This document shows positions 12,255 through 23,137 of a stretch of DNA of 64,000 nucleotides, in pieces. How positions within the stretch are numbered: position 1 is the first letter of the stretch; each line of letters begins with the position of its first letter. This DNA is from Rhabditophanes sp. KR3021. Lineage: Eukaryota; Nematoda; Chromadorea; Rhabditida; Alloionematidae. The notes beneath the pieces are model-generated. The model was not told the DNA's origin and searched no databases. It worked only from the letters and a program-made list of their open reading frames with translations. The translations under genes and the position numbers were made by a program. Location: contig CAUJLY010000002.1 in assembly GCA_963281155.1 (NCBI GenBank), positions 7,440,001-7,504,000 on the forward strand, in the 5' to 3' direction.

Positions 12255-14042
12255 TTATTGAGGATTGTAACGTGCATTTCCTCCTTGCCACCCATAATTA
12301 GGATTAGTAGGACCTGGGATTCCATGGATCTGCTGTTGTTGTTGCTGTTGTTGTTGCTGGATCATTCTCTGTTGCTGAACATTTTGAAATTGACCTGTAT
12401 TCGGATCTCTGTTATTATCCGGCATAATCAAATTAGCTGGTCTGTTAGGATGTACTTGTTGCTGCTCAAAATTCATCATTCCCATTTGAATATCACGTCC
12501 CTGATTTGGGTTAGAACCACCCTGATGCATAATCATGTTTCTTTGCTGGTGTTGAATTTCCTCCTTCATTTTTTGATCGCGCAATTGTTCTTGTTGACGA
12601 CGAGCCAAATCGTGCTGGTACATTTGATTGAACTGAGCAGGTTGTTGGTGTTGTCTATTTATCATATTATTGTCTAAATACATGGCCATTTGAGGTTTTT
12701 GGTCTTGGATATTATTCATGCCATCATTTCCTTGGTGATTGATGTCGTGTGGATTATTGATGGGTTTGTTGAATTGATTAACATCAGCATCCATTTTAAC
12801 ACGTTTATTCGGTGGGGGTTGAGCGTGGTGTGGTTGAAGATTCATATTAGCCAAAGGATCTTTACCTTCTTCGTCATTCAAAAATTCTCTCTTAGGGTAA
12901 GGTATTGGGAGGCCATTAAAGACATCCTGCGTGGTGGGCGGCGATTCCTTAAAATATTCGTCTTCCATAGCAGTTTGTGCTGAAATTCTCTTCATCGGAT
13001 CCATCGTCAACAGCTTTTGCAATAAAGCAAATTGTTTGGTATCCGTTTTTAGTCTGTGTTTATCCATGTACTTACTCAATGCAAAGTGAGCAAACTTTTC
13101 TCTCTTAAAATCAATTTTAAGTTTGTCGTAATAGGGCATTTTTACGATATCTGTCCAGTCGGCTTCGGCCGGATAGCCCATGATTTGAAAAATGCGTTGA
13201 ATTTGCCCTTTGTGATAGGGACTGCTTGCTTTGATGTCTTCTTCTCCGCAAAAGAAAATAGGCTCTGAGGTTAATAATTCAGAAAAGATGCAGCCGATGG
13301 CCCACAAGTCAATTGCCTTAGTGTAATGCCTGGCCCCTAGCAAAAGTTCTGGAGCTCGGTACCAAAAAGTGACTACGACTGGGTCTAAATCAGCTAATGG
13401 CTTCAATGGATTATTGAAAATTCGTGCGAAACCCATATCAGCGATCTTTACTCTTCCTCGTTCACGTGAAATGCCTTCTCCCATAACTAATATATTGGCA
13501 GGCTAAAAAATACTAAATTAATATCTTAAAAACAAAGTACCTTGAGATCACGATGCAGAATCCAGTTTGAATGGAGGTAATGCATGCCGTCTAGAATTTG
13601 ATGTAATAAAGACTTGACCATAGTAGCAGAGACATCAACTCTTTGTTTCTTTGACTTCATACTTCGGTTGTACTTGATAATATGCCACAAATCATGTTCA
13701 GCATAGTCAAACAACAACCAAACCTTTCTTTCCGCCGTCAAAAATACTCGATTTAGTTTGATAAGATTTATGTGCCTAAACGATTGTATATAAATGTGAC
13801 ATAACTTAAACCTACCTTAATTCTCTCAACAAAGAAATTTCACGACATGCAGACATCGATAAACCTGTTCCTTCTATTAATTTTAAAGCATACACTTGTG
13901 TGGAAGGGACTCTCGGAACAGCTTTATACACATGGCCATATGTACCTCTGCCAATTTTTTGATTTTGAAAATGGTAAATGTCTTCTACCCTTTCTCTTCT
14001 ATGAGCAAGTTGTTCTCTGAAGCGAGCATCAATCATTGACAT
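12255..14042 (-). CDS. cdk-8: cyclin-dependent kinase 8 (Mediator kinase)
   Basis: CDK8 with cyclin C forms the kinase module of Mediator and phosphorylates transcription factors and RNA polymerase II. Exons are 14042-13816, 13775-13541 and 13502-12255, giving 569 residues. Signatures are the glycine loop [11 protein letters not shown], the family-specific SMSACRE helix in place of PSTAIRE, the HRDLKPANILV catalytic loop, and the DMG variant (ADMGFAR) of the usual DFG, which is typical of CDK8/19. [19 protein letters not shown] and the IMGYP region also fit. The C-terminal 180 or so residues are Gln, Asn, His and Met rich with a polyglutamine run near 12330-12360, as in other metazoan CDK8 proteins. 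Identity is secure. Confidence 0.96.
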
Positions 14043-14845
14043 AATTTATAAAATATCTGAATAGATATTTAATGCAGTAAGCTATTCTTCTGAATGAAGT
14101 TTGCTGGACAAGATACATAGAACTGACTTGAATGCGTTATCAATTTACATGTTATATATAAAGGCGTCGTAAGACAACATCAATGGAATAGAGATATAAG
14201 GAAAGGAGGATGTTTTTGGTCGTATCCGACAAACATTCTAATACAAATGGTTTATACCTAAAGAGTAAGCAAAACTTTCTTTCTTCTATGCCAACGCAGG
14301 TTACGGATTTAGAATTGGACTTTTTCTGCTCAAATTATTAAATTCTGCATATCTTTCAAAATAAATTTGTTTCAATTTTTTTATGTCTAAAATGTACTTT
14401 CTTATTATTTGAGCATAATTTTGTCATTCAAAGGTGTATTTTAAAAAAAACGTGTTGATGTCCCATAAAGTGACCTGAACCTCAATACTCCCATTAGGCC
14501 AAAGCATTTTAATTATGACAATAGAGAATTTGATGATCTATAAGATAATAAATTTTGGTGCTCCATACATATGATAGTCCAATGCAAAAATAACTTTAAA
14601 GTATTGAAGCAACAATGAATCACATTTTAACCTGTTCAAATAGCATAACGACGCATTCATTCTAGTGGTTGTTGACGAAATCAATTTTGTTTATAAATTT
14701 ATAGCAATATTTAAAGTTTTCTATCTATCAAATATTAGTGTTATATGAGGTGATATTTATAAAATTGTTTCGTAATTGTGAGGATGTTGAAATATTGTTT
14801 GCCATATAAAGGGAAGCTAATTTAGACTCATTTTAGATTTAAAAC
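14043..14845. other. intergenic, divergent promoters of CDK8 and propeller-like gene
   Basis: About 800 nt of AT-rich DNA lie between two divergently transcribed genes. I see no gene, repeat array or RNA gene in it. It presumably carries both promoters. Confidence 0.5.
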
Positions 14846-15961
14846 ATGACTACTAGTGCTCTTATTAATATTGGACAACTTCCATGGACTGACAATGATG
14901 ATAGAATAACTTCAATTGTTTGCAACGAAAAGTTGTATGTTTTTGAAAGAAAATGTAAGTTTAATTGTTAAAATAAGTGTATGATGCCATCGTTTAAAGA
15001 TAAGAAAGACGGAGAAAGAGTACATAATTTTGCCGTATTTCATACAGGAAACAACTTTGCAATTTATGATTTAACTACACATAAACTATTGAAACATGCT
15101 GTCCATAAGGAACTTGAAGTTGGTGGTGATAAGGATGAACTATTTTTCGTCAAAAACAATGAACTTTACTTGCTAACCTTTTCACCAACCAACCAAATTG
15201 AACTGGATGCAATTTTCAAATTTGATGTTGAGCAAAATGAGTTTCGACATTTATTGAAAATATCGGGTGACACTACCTTTTCAGCTGAGTATGAAAATCA
15301 ATTTTGCAGATTATTAAGCTGCGGAGAAGACGACAAACATAATGTTTACTTTTTGTCGGATGCTGATCAAGCAAATGGTCTTGTTATTTCATTAAATATG
15401 GATGAAGGTAAAGCTTCGAGAATAATTTTTGAAAGTTCCGCAGACACTCATATCAGATGTGTCATGTCTAAAGGTGTTTATCATGACAATATGATAGATG
15501 TCTTTTATGGTCACTATGGTTGTGGAGTGATGCCATGTCATAGAAATGTATGGAGATTTGATTTAAAAAGTAGAAAACATAGTATTTTGAATGTTACTGT
15601 TGCAGACAATTACAATTTAGGAATGACTTCAATTGCCTTTGTCAAATATGTGCCACAAAAAGATGGCATTGTTGTTGGGAGAAATTATATGAATTGTGGG
15701 TTTGCTGGAAGAGGTGGTGGCATTCCTCAATTTGATGGAAATTTATGGTTGATGCATAATGTTAGTACTTCTCACCTTTCATGGACTCGTATCAAGTCTA
15801 AGGTTGACGGGAATTCTGAAAAAGAAAATAATGGGGTCGCGTTTATTAATTTTGATCCGGAGACTGGAGTTGTAGTTTATGGTAAAAAAAAGGATGGAAT
15901 TTTTATGGAGAGCATTTCATTTGAGGCTGGGGAACCTGATATTTTTGAAAATGATGAATAA
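14846..15961 (+). CDS. unrecognised beta-rich (propeller-like) protein
   Basis: I do not recognise this protein of about 358 residues. The proposed structure is exon 14846-14938, a 39-nt intron (14939-14977) and exon 14978-15961. The donor is a weak GTTTTT; the better GTAAGT donor at 14955 gives the wrong frame, so the first exon is uncertain. The main exon alternates short hydrophobic strands with polar turns (FAVFHTGNNFAIYDLTT, NELYLLTF, NVYFLSD), which suggests a beta-propeller of the kelch or F-box-associated kind, but no diagnostic kelch glycine pair or WD repeat is visible. There is no signal peptide. It could be a lineage-specific family. Confidence 0.75.
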
Positions 15962-16417
15962 ATGTGTATCGTAATTGTTCTTTAATCTATTATAAATATA
16001 TGTATTTTAATAGCGTTGATTCGAAAGCTGTAATATTTGTTGTTTTTAAAAATAATTATGTCATGTACTTCGTGAGTAGAAAGTAAGCCAATACACCTAC
16101 TTGACAGAATGCGGTTTAGTAGATTAGCGGTTTTATCTACCTAATTTAAATGATGGGCCAAGATTAAATTTAAAAGATAACTTTAATTAACACTTCATTT
16201 GATAATCCAAAACTTTACAAAAGATGACAATGTACTTTGAAAGAAGATCTTAAGATATAACATAAAGTGCTTAAATATGCAAAAGAATAATATGGTTTAC
16301 AATGAGTTACAATTGAAAAGTGTTGTAAAAGGATTACAATAAAATATGGTGAAGTCTATAAAAGGTGGCAACTAGTCATCAAAATAATAAAATGTTAGAC
16401 ATTTGCTCATGCCATTA

Positions 16418-16546
16418 TTACTGGCCGTATTTTTTTCTACGGGCAGCTTCAGCAGCTTGTTGTTTTTCAGCGTCGGATTTTGGATTAGCAACTGCGCTAA
16501 CACCAGCAACAAGTGGGCCAAAGGGAAATAAACCTGGACCGGACAT
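16418..16546 (-). CDS. 42-residue small protein, basic tail
   Basis: A short complete frame of 42 residues from ATG at 16546 to TAA at 16418. It begins MSGPGLFPFGPLVAG, passes through an Ala/Ser/Val stretch and ends in a charged helix-like tail (SDAEKQQAAEAARRKKYGQ). The codons look protein-like and GC-richer than the flanking DNA, which is the main evidence. No known family comes to mind. Its N-terminus is too weakly hydrophobic for a confident membrane segment. It stands alone between the propeller-like gene and the 3' end of coatomer gamma. Confidence 0.6.
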   Translation of the reverse strand: MSGPGLFPFGPLVAGVSAVANPKSDAEKQQAAEAARRKKYGQ

Positions 16547-16952
16547 CTTTTACAATAGTAAAATGTGTAATGTATTCGATCTTAAAAGAATGGATGAATT
16601 ACAATATCCGGGAAGTTGTTTTAAATGCCCTTATTTCAGCAAGCAATTTTGATGACTTATATAGATAATGCAACGCACAAATAAATGCTTTGAGGGCATG
16701 ATGTTTACCACTTTTTAACTTTTTTTAAAAAAATTATTCGAAAAGTGATGAAGTAACTTATAAAATGCTTTAAATGCATATAAAAGATGAAATAATGGCA
16801 TGTTTGTCACATCAAATAAAACGATTAAACAAAATGGTGATAATTAAATTTATTTAGAGCTAATAGAATATGATCATTTACAAAGATTATGAAAAATAAT
16901 AACTTATTTGTATTTATTGTGTAGTATAATGTATTTATGAAGTGGCTATTAT

Positions 16953-19900
16953 TTAAGCAATAGCAGCACACAAAACTTGGCTGACTCCATCATCTTCGGA
17001 TCGAACAGCGATATTGATGACGACTGTGTTGTCTTGTGGATTTAAGGCGATTTTGACTTTCGCCATAGCAGTGAATCCACCTCTGAAGACTCCTCCTAAT
17101 AACAGAATGTGGTTGTTTTTGCCAGCCACAACGACATCACTTCTCTCGCAGATAGCCATTCCTAAGTCAGATTGAATCTTTTTAATTGCAGTGGCGATGT
17201 TCTTGATGTTCGGAAGTGAATAAGTCTCTTCTACTTCATTGTCTTCTCCTAGTAATTCCCAGTCATTTACGAAGTTGATCTTTGAAAGTGGTTGGACGTG
17301 GTCGGCTACTGAAATTTCGATTTCTTCTAAACAGAATGAATCATCGTAACGACTGTCTGATTCTGGTTCACCTGTAATTGGATTCAATTAAATTGAGTCA
17401 TCATTTGATTTTAAATATGTATACTAAATTTAAAAATTGCACCAAACATTTTTTGAATTAATGTTATATTTGTTAAAAAATGAATTTGAATCAAATGTTT
17501 CGAGAAGATACCAATTGATAGGACGTTTTTTACTTGATCTTAAAGTTAGCTTGATCATTTATAAGTATCGTCAATTGGATAATTAAAAGATGGTACGTCA
17601 AAGTGAAGATGCTAAACACCTTCAGAACCTGTCGAAAGTCAAGCAAGTTACAAGGAAGCAGAGTATGGCATCTTGTTATTTGCAGATATAAATGATAGGG
17701 CTCAATCGAGAAAGCGATTCTTGGATAACTATGAAAGAGTTTGCAGAAGTGGTTGTAAGCTTATTAAAGCAATTGAAAGATGGCAAGACTAAAGACAAAA
17801 CTACTCTGAATATTGTCCTTTTGTGATGTTGGTTCTTTTTGAAAGGGTCATGTTAAGGAAAAATGGTTAAGGAAATGAGATTTAAAGCCACTGAACTGAA
17901 TGAAGAACAAATCGAAAGAGTACATTGACGCAGGATTTTGGAAGGAAGTTAAGTTGATTGAAGAATTAGATGTGAAAGCTTGGGAATTCATTGCAAAGAA
18001 ATGATGTGAAGTTGGGGTAAGTTTAAATGTACAAACAAATTAGCATGTCTTTTAGGCAATGGAGAAGTCTCCAAAAAACACTCATGTTTATGTAATAGCT
18101 TGACTACTAATAAATCTCTGACTCTTGCGTACTCAGTTATTTTGGACCTTCATTGACTGCTCAGGTCAATCAAACGATGTATTGTGGAAGAAGCACCAAC
18201 AATTGTTAAGAAAACAGAACATATTGGTCTCAGTAACATGGATGAAATCTTGACTACTATCGAGTAATATTGTGTCTAATTTTAGTAATTTTTCCTCTTT
18301 AAATAAACATTTGATGTTCATTATATTTGTTGGCTCCTTTAAAATTACCTAAAATGAAAATTAAATTAGTTTAAGTGATAAAAGAAAAAAATCACCAGTA
18401 GTTGGGTCGACATCAGCAACTTGGAAGGTCAGAATAGCCGAGAAATTTCCTTGTACTGACCCACTGTCAGGCATCTCAAGCAATGAGTAGGTAGTTCCGA
18501 CTTGGTTATAAATCAACTTAGCCAACGGTAATCGATGTTCCACATTCCAAACTTCATCCAATGCTTCCAACTCAACAGAAACATTTTCTAACAGTTGATC
18601 ATCCAAAGTATTAAGGCAATCGAATTGCAAAACAACATGATTAGCAAAGACGTGTTTAATGAGAGTGACATTGTACTCAGCCACTGATTCAGTTAGTTGA
18701 ATTTGGCCAGATGAACGGAACAAAGGCCCAAGGTCCTTGAATTGAGGAATAATAGATAATTGCTCCATAAACAGATCTTGCCTTGATACTTTAGGCTTGT
18801 CGTCCTTCTCGCCTACTTCGTCCATCGACAAAGAGGGTCTTCTGTGTTCAGCAACGGTAATTGGTTTTTCTGAAACGGGAACACTGTTCAAGTCGAATGG
18901 CTCAGAAAAGTCCCCTTCTCCCATATAATCTTGGAGTGCACGTTCCAAACCAGTAACAGAAACTTGGAGACAATTGAGGACATAAGCCGCCAGGTGAGCA
19001 CCATTTCCTCCCTTCAAAACCTCAATATAAAAGGTGGCACGGTCTCTGACTTCATCATCAGTATCCAGAAGGCATCTATTCAACAAAACAATAATAGATT
19101 CACGAAGTTCTGGACAATGGGCTCCGAATTTGGCCAAGGCAGAAACGGCGGCAGCTCTGACTTGAGTAGCTTCAAGGATCATTCTGTTGTAGATGTAACG
19201 GATGTAGCGCCTTGGATTCTTAAGTTTTGGACATTCGCAGCCGAGGATGTGGAGAACTTTGGTTGCGAGTTGGTTGTGTTCACAATCTTCGATAAACTCG
19301 CAAAGGTGATTGAGGCCGATTTCTTTGGCATCGCTGTTTTCTTCGATGATGGCGATGATTGTGTCGACGATTGCTTTTTTGTAAGCAAAGCCCCCTTCAT
19401 TCCTAAGCATCGGGGTCAAAAATTGCATCATGACGCTGTGTTTTCTCGGATATCTTACACACAAACTTCTGATCGCCTCAATCACAACTATCTTGAATTC
19501 GTCTGAGATTTCAGAAACAAAAGAACTGATTTGCTTCATCAAACGGTCAACGGAAGTTTCGGCTCCTGTCTTCAGCAAAGTGGTGATGGCCAAGGTGGCG
19601 ATAGATCTATTAGGATCGGTGATCAATTGTTCGAGGTCCACATTACATGAAGACACAATTTCAGGGTGGGCCGTTGACAACTTGTTGAGGGTTCGGACGG
19701 CAGCAAAGCGAAGTGTTGGCTTTTGAGAAGAGCACATCAACTGGAGGACAGAAATAGCTGAAGCCAATTGAGAGGAAGATACATTGGTTAGGTTGGCAAC
19801 GGCTGTGGCTCCTTCAAAAATAACGATTTCGTTTTTGTGGTGCAGGCACTGGACAATAAATTGGTGCATGATTGAGTCAGTTGGAGCGTCTTCAGTAACA

Positions 19901-20649
19901 ATCAACTGAGCTGCGATTCGAATCAAGTAGCAGATGGCTAAAGGGGACTTCATTGAACTTTTGCCATACTTTTGGATCATCTTCGAGATAGCGATTCTGT
20001 CGCCACTTCTAATATGGTAGAGAAGAGCTAGGGCGTGGAATTGGACCATTTGATTGTCCGAAGTGACAACCTCTTGGATTTCGTTCACCCATCTCTTCAC
20101 AACTTCTGGTGACTTCTTGAAAATATGAATTGAGGAGACAAGAGCAGCCGACGAAACAGCTGGAGTTCTGTCGACAAAGGCCTGTTTCATGTATCTCTCG
20201 ATTGCCTGGAGCATTGAAGGGTCAGTGATCTTACAGAGGGCTCTGATAGCAGGAGCTCTGTAAATATCGTCTTTTCCAGTCATATCTTTGGTCAGCGATT
20301 GAGTAACGATAATTACATCATCAGCAATCGTTGAAAGGTCCTTGATGGCGAGATAAACTAGTCTTCTCAAGTTGACATCTTTCGACTGCCATAGTTTGGT
20401 GATTGAAAAGAAGATCTTAGTGCCTTCGATGCGGATAATGGTTTCTCCATTCCAAATAAGGTAAAGCAATTTGGACAAAGTCAGGGTGCATTTTTTGGCA
20501 TTAATTGGTGTGTCATTGAACGCACCACCCTAAATTGATGATAAGTTATTTAACAAATTAAAACTTACTTCTTGGAGGACGGCGGTTTTGTCGAGGTGAG
20601 AGTAGATGTTTTCGGCTCCAGGCTCGTCGTCTTTCTTGTCCTTTCGCAT
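16953..20649 (-). CDS. copg: coatomer subunit gamma (COPI gamma-COP)
   Basis: Gamma-COP is part of the F-subcomplex of the COPI coat that buds Golgi-to-ER vesicles and binds dilysine cargo and ARF1. Exons are 20649-20569, 20529-18396 and 17371-16953, giving 877 residues, close to the usual length. The N-terminus (DKTAVLQE then FNDTPINAKKC) and the armadillo/HEAT solenoid (SLTKDMTGKDD, YRAPAIRALCKITD) match. The C-terminal appendage carries ERSDVVV and HILLLGGVFRGG, which match the family. The last intron joins G|GT exactly in the middle of DPTTGEPESD. That intron is 1024 nt, far longer than the 39-nt first intron, and holds a decayed open frame on the other strand. Confidence 0.96.
17585..18270 (+). 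pseudogene. decayed open frame inside the long COPG intron
   Basis: The plus strand here reads as protein-like segments broken by stops and shifts: KEFAEVVVSLLKQLKDGK, ATELNEEQIERV, EELDVKAWEFIAKK, SLTLAYSVILDLH and finally MDEILTTIE before a stop. A plausible relic intron (GTAAGT near 18017 to TTTTAG near 18055) is still visible. The base composition is less AT-rich than the surrounding DNA. Size and helical character recall small helical proteins such as the COMM-domain family, but I cannot show this. It looks like a dead gene nested antisense in an intron. Confidence 0.45.
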
Positions 20650-20878
20650 AACTAATATCTATAAATGGTCAATACATTAATATATCCACAACACCAAATA
20701 TTACTAAGCGACGTGGCTCTATTTTACTCTCCGTACAATGTCTCTCCAATGAACAACAAAGTATCTGTGTGAGAGTGCACTTGGTTGCTGGATGACCGAT
20801 AAATTTGAAAATACACAACAACACCATAATTATTATTTTGTTTATTTATTACATCCGCAGCACAAAAATAATAATACT

Positions 20879-22474
20879 TTAATACAAACACCCATAATTA
20901 GAAAACAACGCCACAGTACTTTTTCTTTTATGAAAAGTAACAGATGAACTAATTTTTTTGGACACAAATTTGCTACCAGCTGATATGCAGGGTGTATTGG
21001 GAGTTTGGTCGAAATTACAATAATCATAATTTTCTATGCAGATATCTTTTCGTGTCCACAAAAAATTCATCACCTCGCTCTTGCATTTAAGTAACTTTTG
21101 TCGGAATATATATTTTGTGTTTAATTTTGAAAAAGTTTCTAGCATCGAAGTAAATGATGTAAAGTTATTGTGTATATTTTGGATCGCTTCTTGATTTAGC
21201 CAATGTCGTATACTTCTGGTTTTGGTAAGAAGCAGATTTGTTTGATGATATTTGGAAGATTGGTTAATCATTTTAATACGTGTATTGTGGATCATATAAT
21301 TCATATTTATGGAAACTTTCATTGTACTAGTATTTGGCTGAGTATATGTTGGAAAATGCTGGTGGACGCCTTTCGATCTCGTGGGTATTATTGCACATTT
21401 GCCTATGTTCCTTGGTGTAGGTGACAATTTTATCGAATTCAATGTTAGAGATATGTTAAATTTGGATGGACTTCTGTGAACAATTGACTCGCTATCGAAT
21501 CTAATGAATTGGAAAGCATTAGCATATGGTGCTATCTTTTGATATTCATTTAATTCATCAACCAAATTGTTGTTTGATTTGGGAATTAATATTTCGTCTC
21601 CGTCAATTACCATCACGTATTTGGCGTTTCTGTATTTTAGGAAACAATCGTTCATTTGAGCTAAGTAGTTTCTGGTGGATAATTTTAAATTCACATCCAA
21701 ACCCATCTTAACTAATGATTCATGGGATGAAAAGGGAGAGAATAAATCTAATTTTATAATTGCATGTCTTTGATACTCCTAAATTAAAAATTGATTAATA
21801 ACAAGTAAGTGATAGTAGGTAATAAATAGATTAGCATAACTTATACCAAATAGAATAGTATAACTTTTCCTCACCATTAAGAGATCGTAAATTTCTCTTC
21901 GACCAGATCTCCAATAAAGCTGCTGAATGTTTGCTTTGAAGGTTCGATACATTTCAATTGTCGTCAAGAGACCTTGCCATTCATCTAATAAAAAAGAATG
22001 CCCATAACAAATGGCCAAATCAACGGCTTTGTGTGGTCTTTCTAATTGAGTTAAGACTTCTTCGTAATCATTGCTATTAAATATATTCACAAATTTACTT
22101 TCTTTATCAACCTTACATTCAGACCTAAAAACATTCCATTCACATCTTTCCTCATTAATAAAAGTCGGAGCTGCTAATTCGGTATAAGCAGTAGTAACAA
22201 GGCCTGACTCGGATTTACAAAAGAAAGTTCTTTTCTTACTGAAATTTGTTTCACTAGAAAACAAAATGACCGCCGTATCATTTCCAAACATCGCATCTTC
22301 TTTTATATAAAAGGCATTTTGAAACACCATATTGAAATGCTCTGTCTTTGCCCCATCACTTTCATTAGTTGAACTCTTCGCTTTACCATCATCCCCATAA
22401 TATTGCCACACACTAAAAGTAATAACAATACTCAAAATAGGAAACCAATTGTAGGAATTGTTTGAAGATTTCAT
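20879..22474 (-). CDS. GT92 family glycosyltransferase (DUF23 type)
   Basis: GT92 enzymes are Golgi type II membrane glycosyltransferases; characterised members add galactose to core fucose in nematodes. Exons are 22474-21875 and 21778-20879 with a 96-nt intron, giving 499 residues. A short cytoplasmic tail and a signal anchor (WFPILSIVITFSVW) are followed by a stem and the catalytic domain. In the first exon AVDLAICYGHSFLLDEW and the WRSGRREIYDLL part fit the family start. The second exon has YVMVIDGDEILIP, the acidic metal-binding motif, and a His-containing motif (YMIHNTR). The C-terminal part is poorly conserved. Substrate is unknown. Confidence 0.82.
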
Positions 22475-23137
22475 TGAAAATGTCTATTGTCAAAATAATT
22501 AAAATAAGGGCTGAGAGAGAAGTTGGTTAAAAGTGATCTGAGGGATTGATAACCTTATTTGGATATAAGTTAAAGATTTTAATCAAGTACATATTTGTAT
22601 CGTTTATTGTTTTTGTTTTCATGTATTAATTTTTTATTTTATTAATTTGATAGGTGGCAATTAAATAGAAGTTGAGCATGAATTTAAATTGAATCATTTG
22701 TTGAATACTGGCGCAGTTTAGATTTGCATCCTTTGTAATGAACAAAGGTTCATAGTTATTGATGAGGAACGTTGTGCCGCTCGACCTGAACTAAGTTGCG
22801 TCGTTTGTGACAGACAAACTCGTGTACGCTGTCATGAACGAAGTTATGTCGTGCGTCACTTGTTGCACACAAGTGCATCGTTCACCATCTGTTGGGCAAT
22901 ATATTTAGGTGGGAAAGTCTTACAAAGAACCCATTATTGCTTATTGGAAAAGCGTCCAGTTTATTAAAACACACATATTTACGCTGAGCCTCCCAATAAT
23001 TTAGTGTTTAAATGCTATAGCCCTTATCTCTTCTACATTTGTTTCCGAATTCTAAGAGTCGTGTTTATTTATAGAATCAATAACAAATTTATTTGTACAC
23101 TATTAATGTGGCCTTTTTATAGTAACCTTTAATATTA
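22475..23137. promoter_or_regulatory. divergent intergenic region with palindrome cluster
   Basis: About 660 nt separate the GT92 gene and the 1143-residue protein gene, which are divergently transcribed. Most is AT-rich, but 22750-22885 is clearly GC-richer and holds the palindromes listed separately. I see no coding potential. A shared regulatory role is inference. Confidence 0.4.
22730..22875. repeat. three palindromes of the form TTGT-N5-ACAA with imperfect direct repeats
   Basis: Three perfect inverted repeats each have a 5-nt centre: CCTTTGT-AATGA-ACAAAGG (22730-22748), GTTTGT-GACAG-ACAAAC (22803-22819) and CACTTGT-TGCAC-ACAAGTG (22857-22875). The last two lie in imperfect direct copies about 47 nt apart beginning TGAAC(T/G)AAGTT. 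The first overlaps another inverted repeat, ATGAAC-AAAG-GTTCAT. The half-site CCTTTGT resembles a SOX/HMG-box site. Function is unknown. Confidence 0.75.

Noticed and set aside
14955..14977. 23-nt intron with a good GTAAGT donor in the propeller-like gene
   Set aside because: Using it puts the downstream exon out of frame; the 39-nt alternative keeps phase.
18931..19506. 191-codon plus-strand frame inside COPG
   Set aside because: It is the complement of well-conserved coatomer gamma coding sequence.
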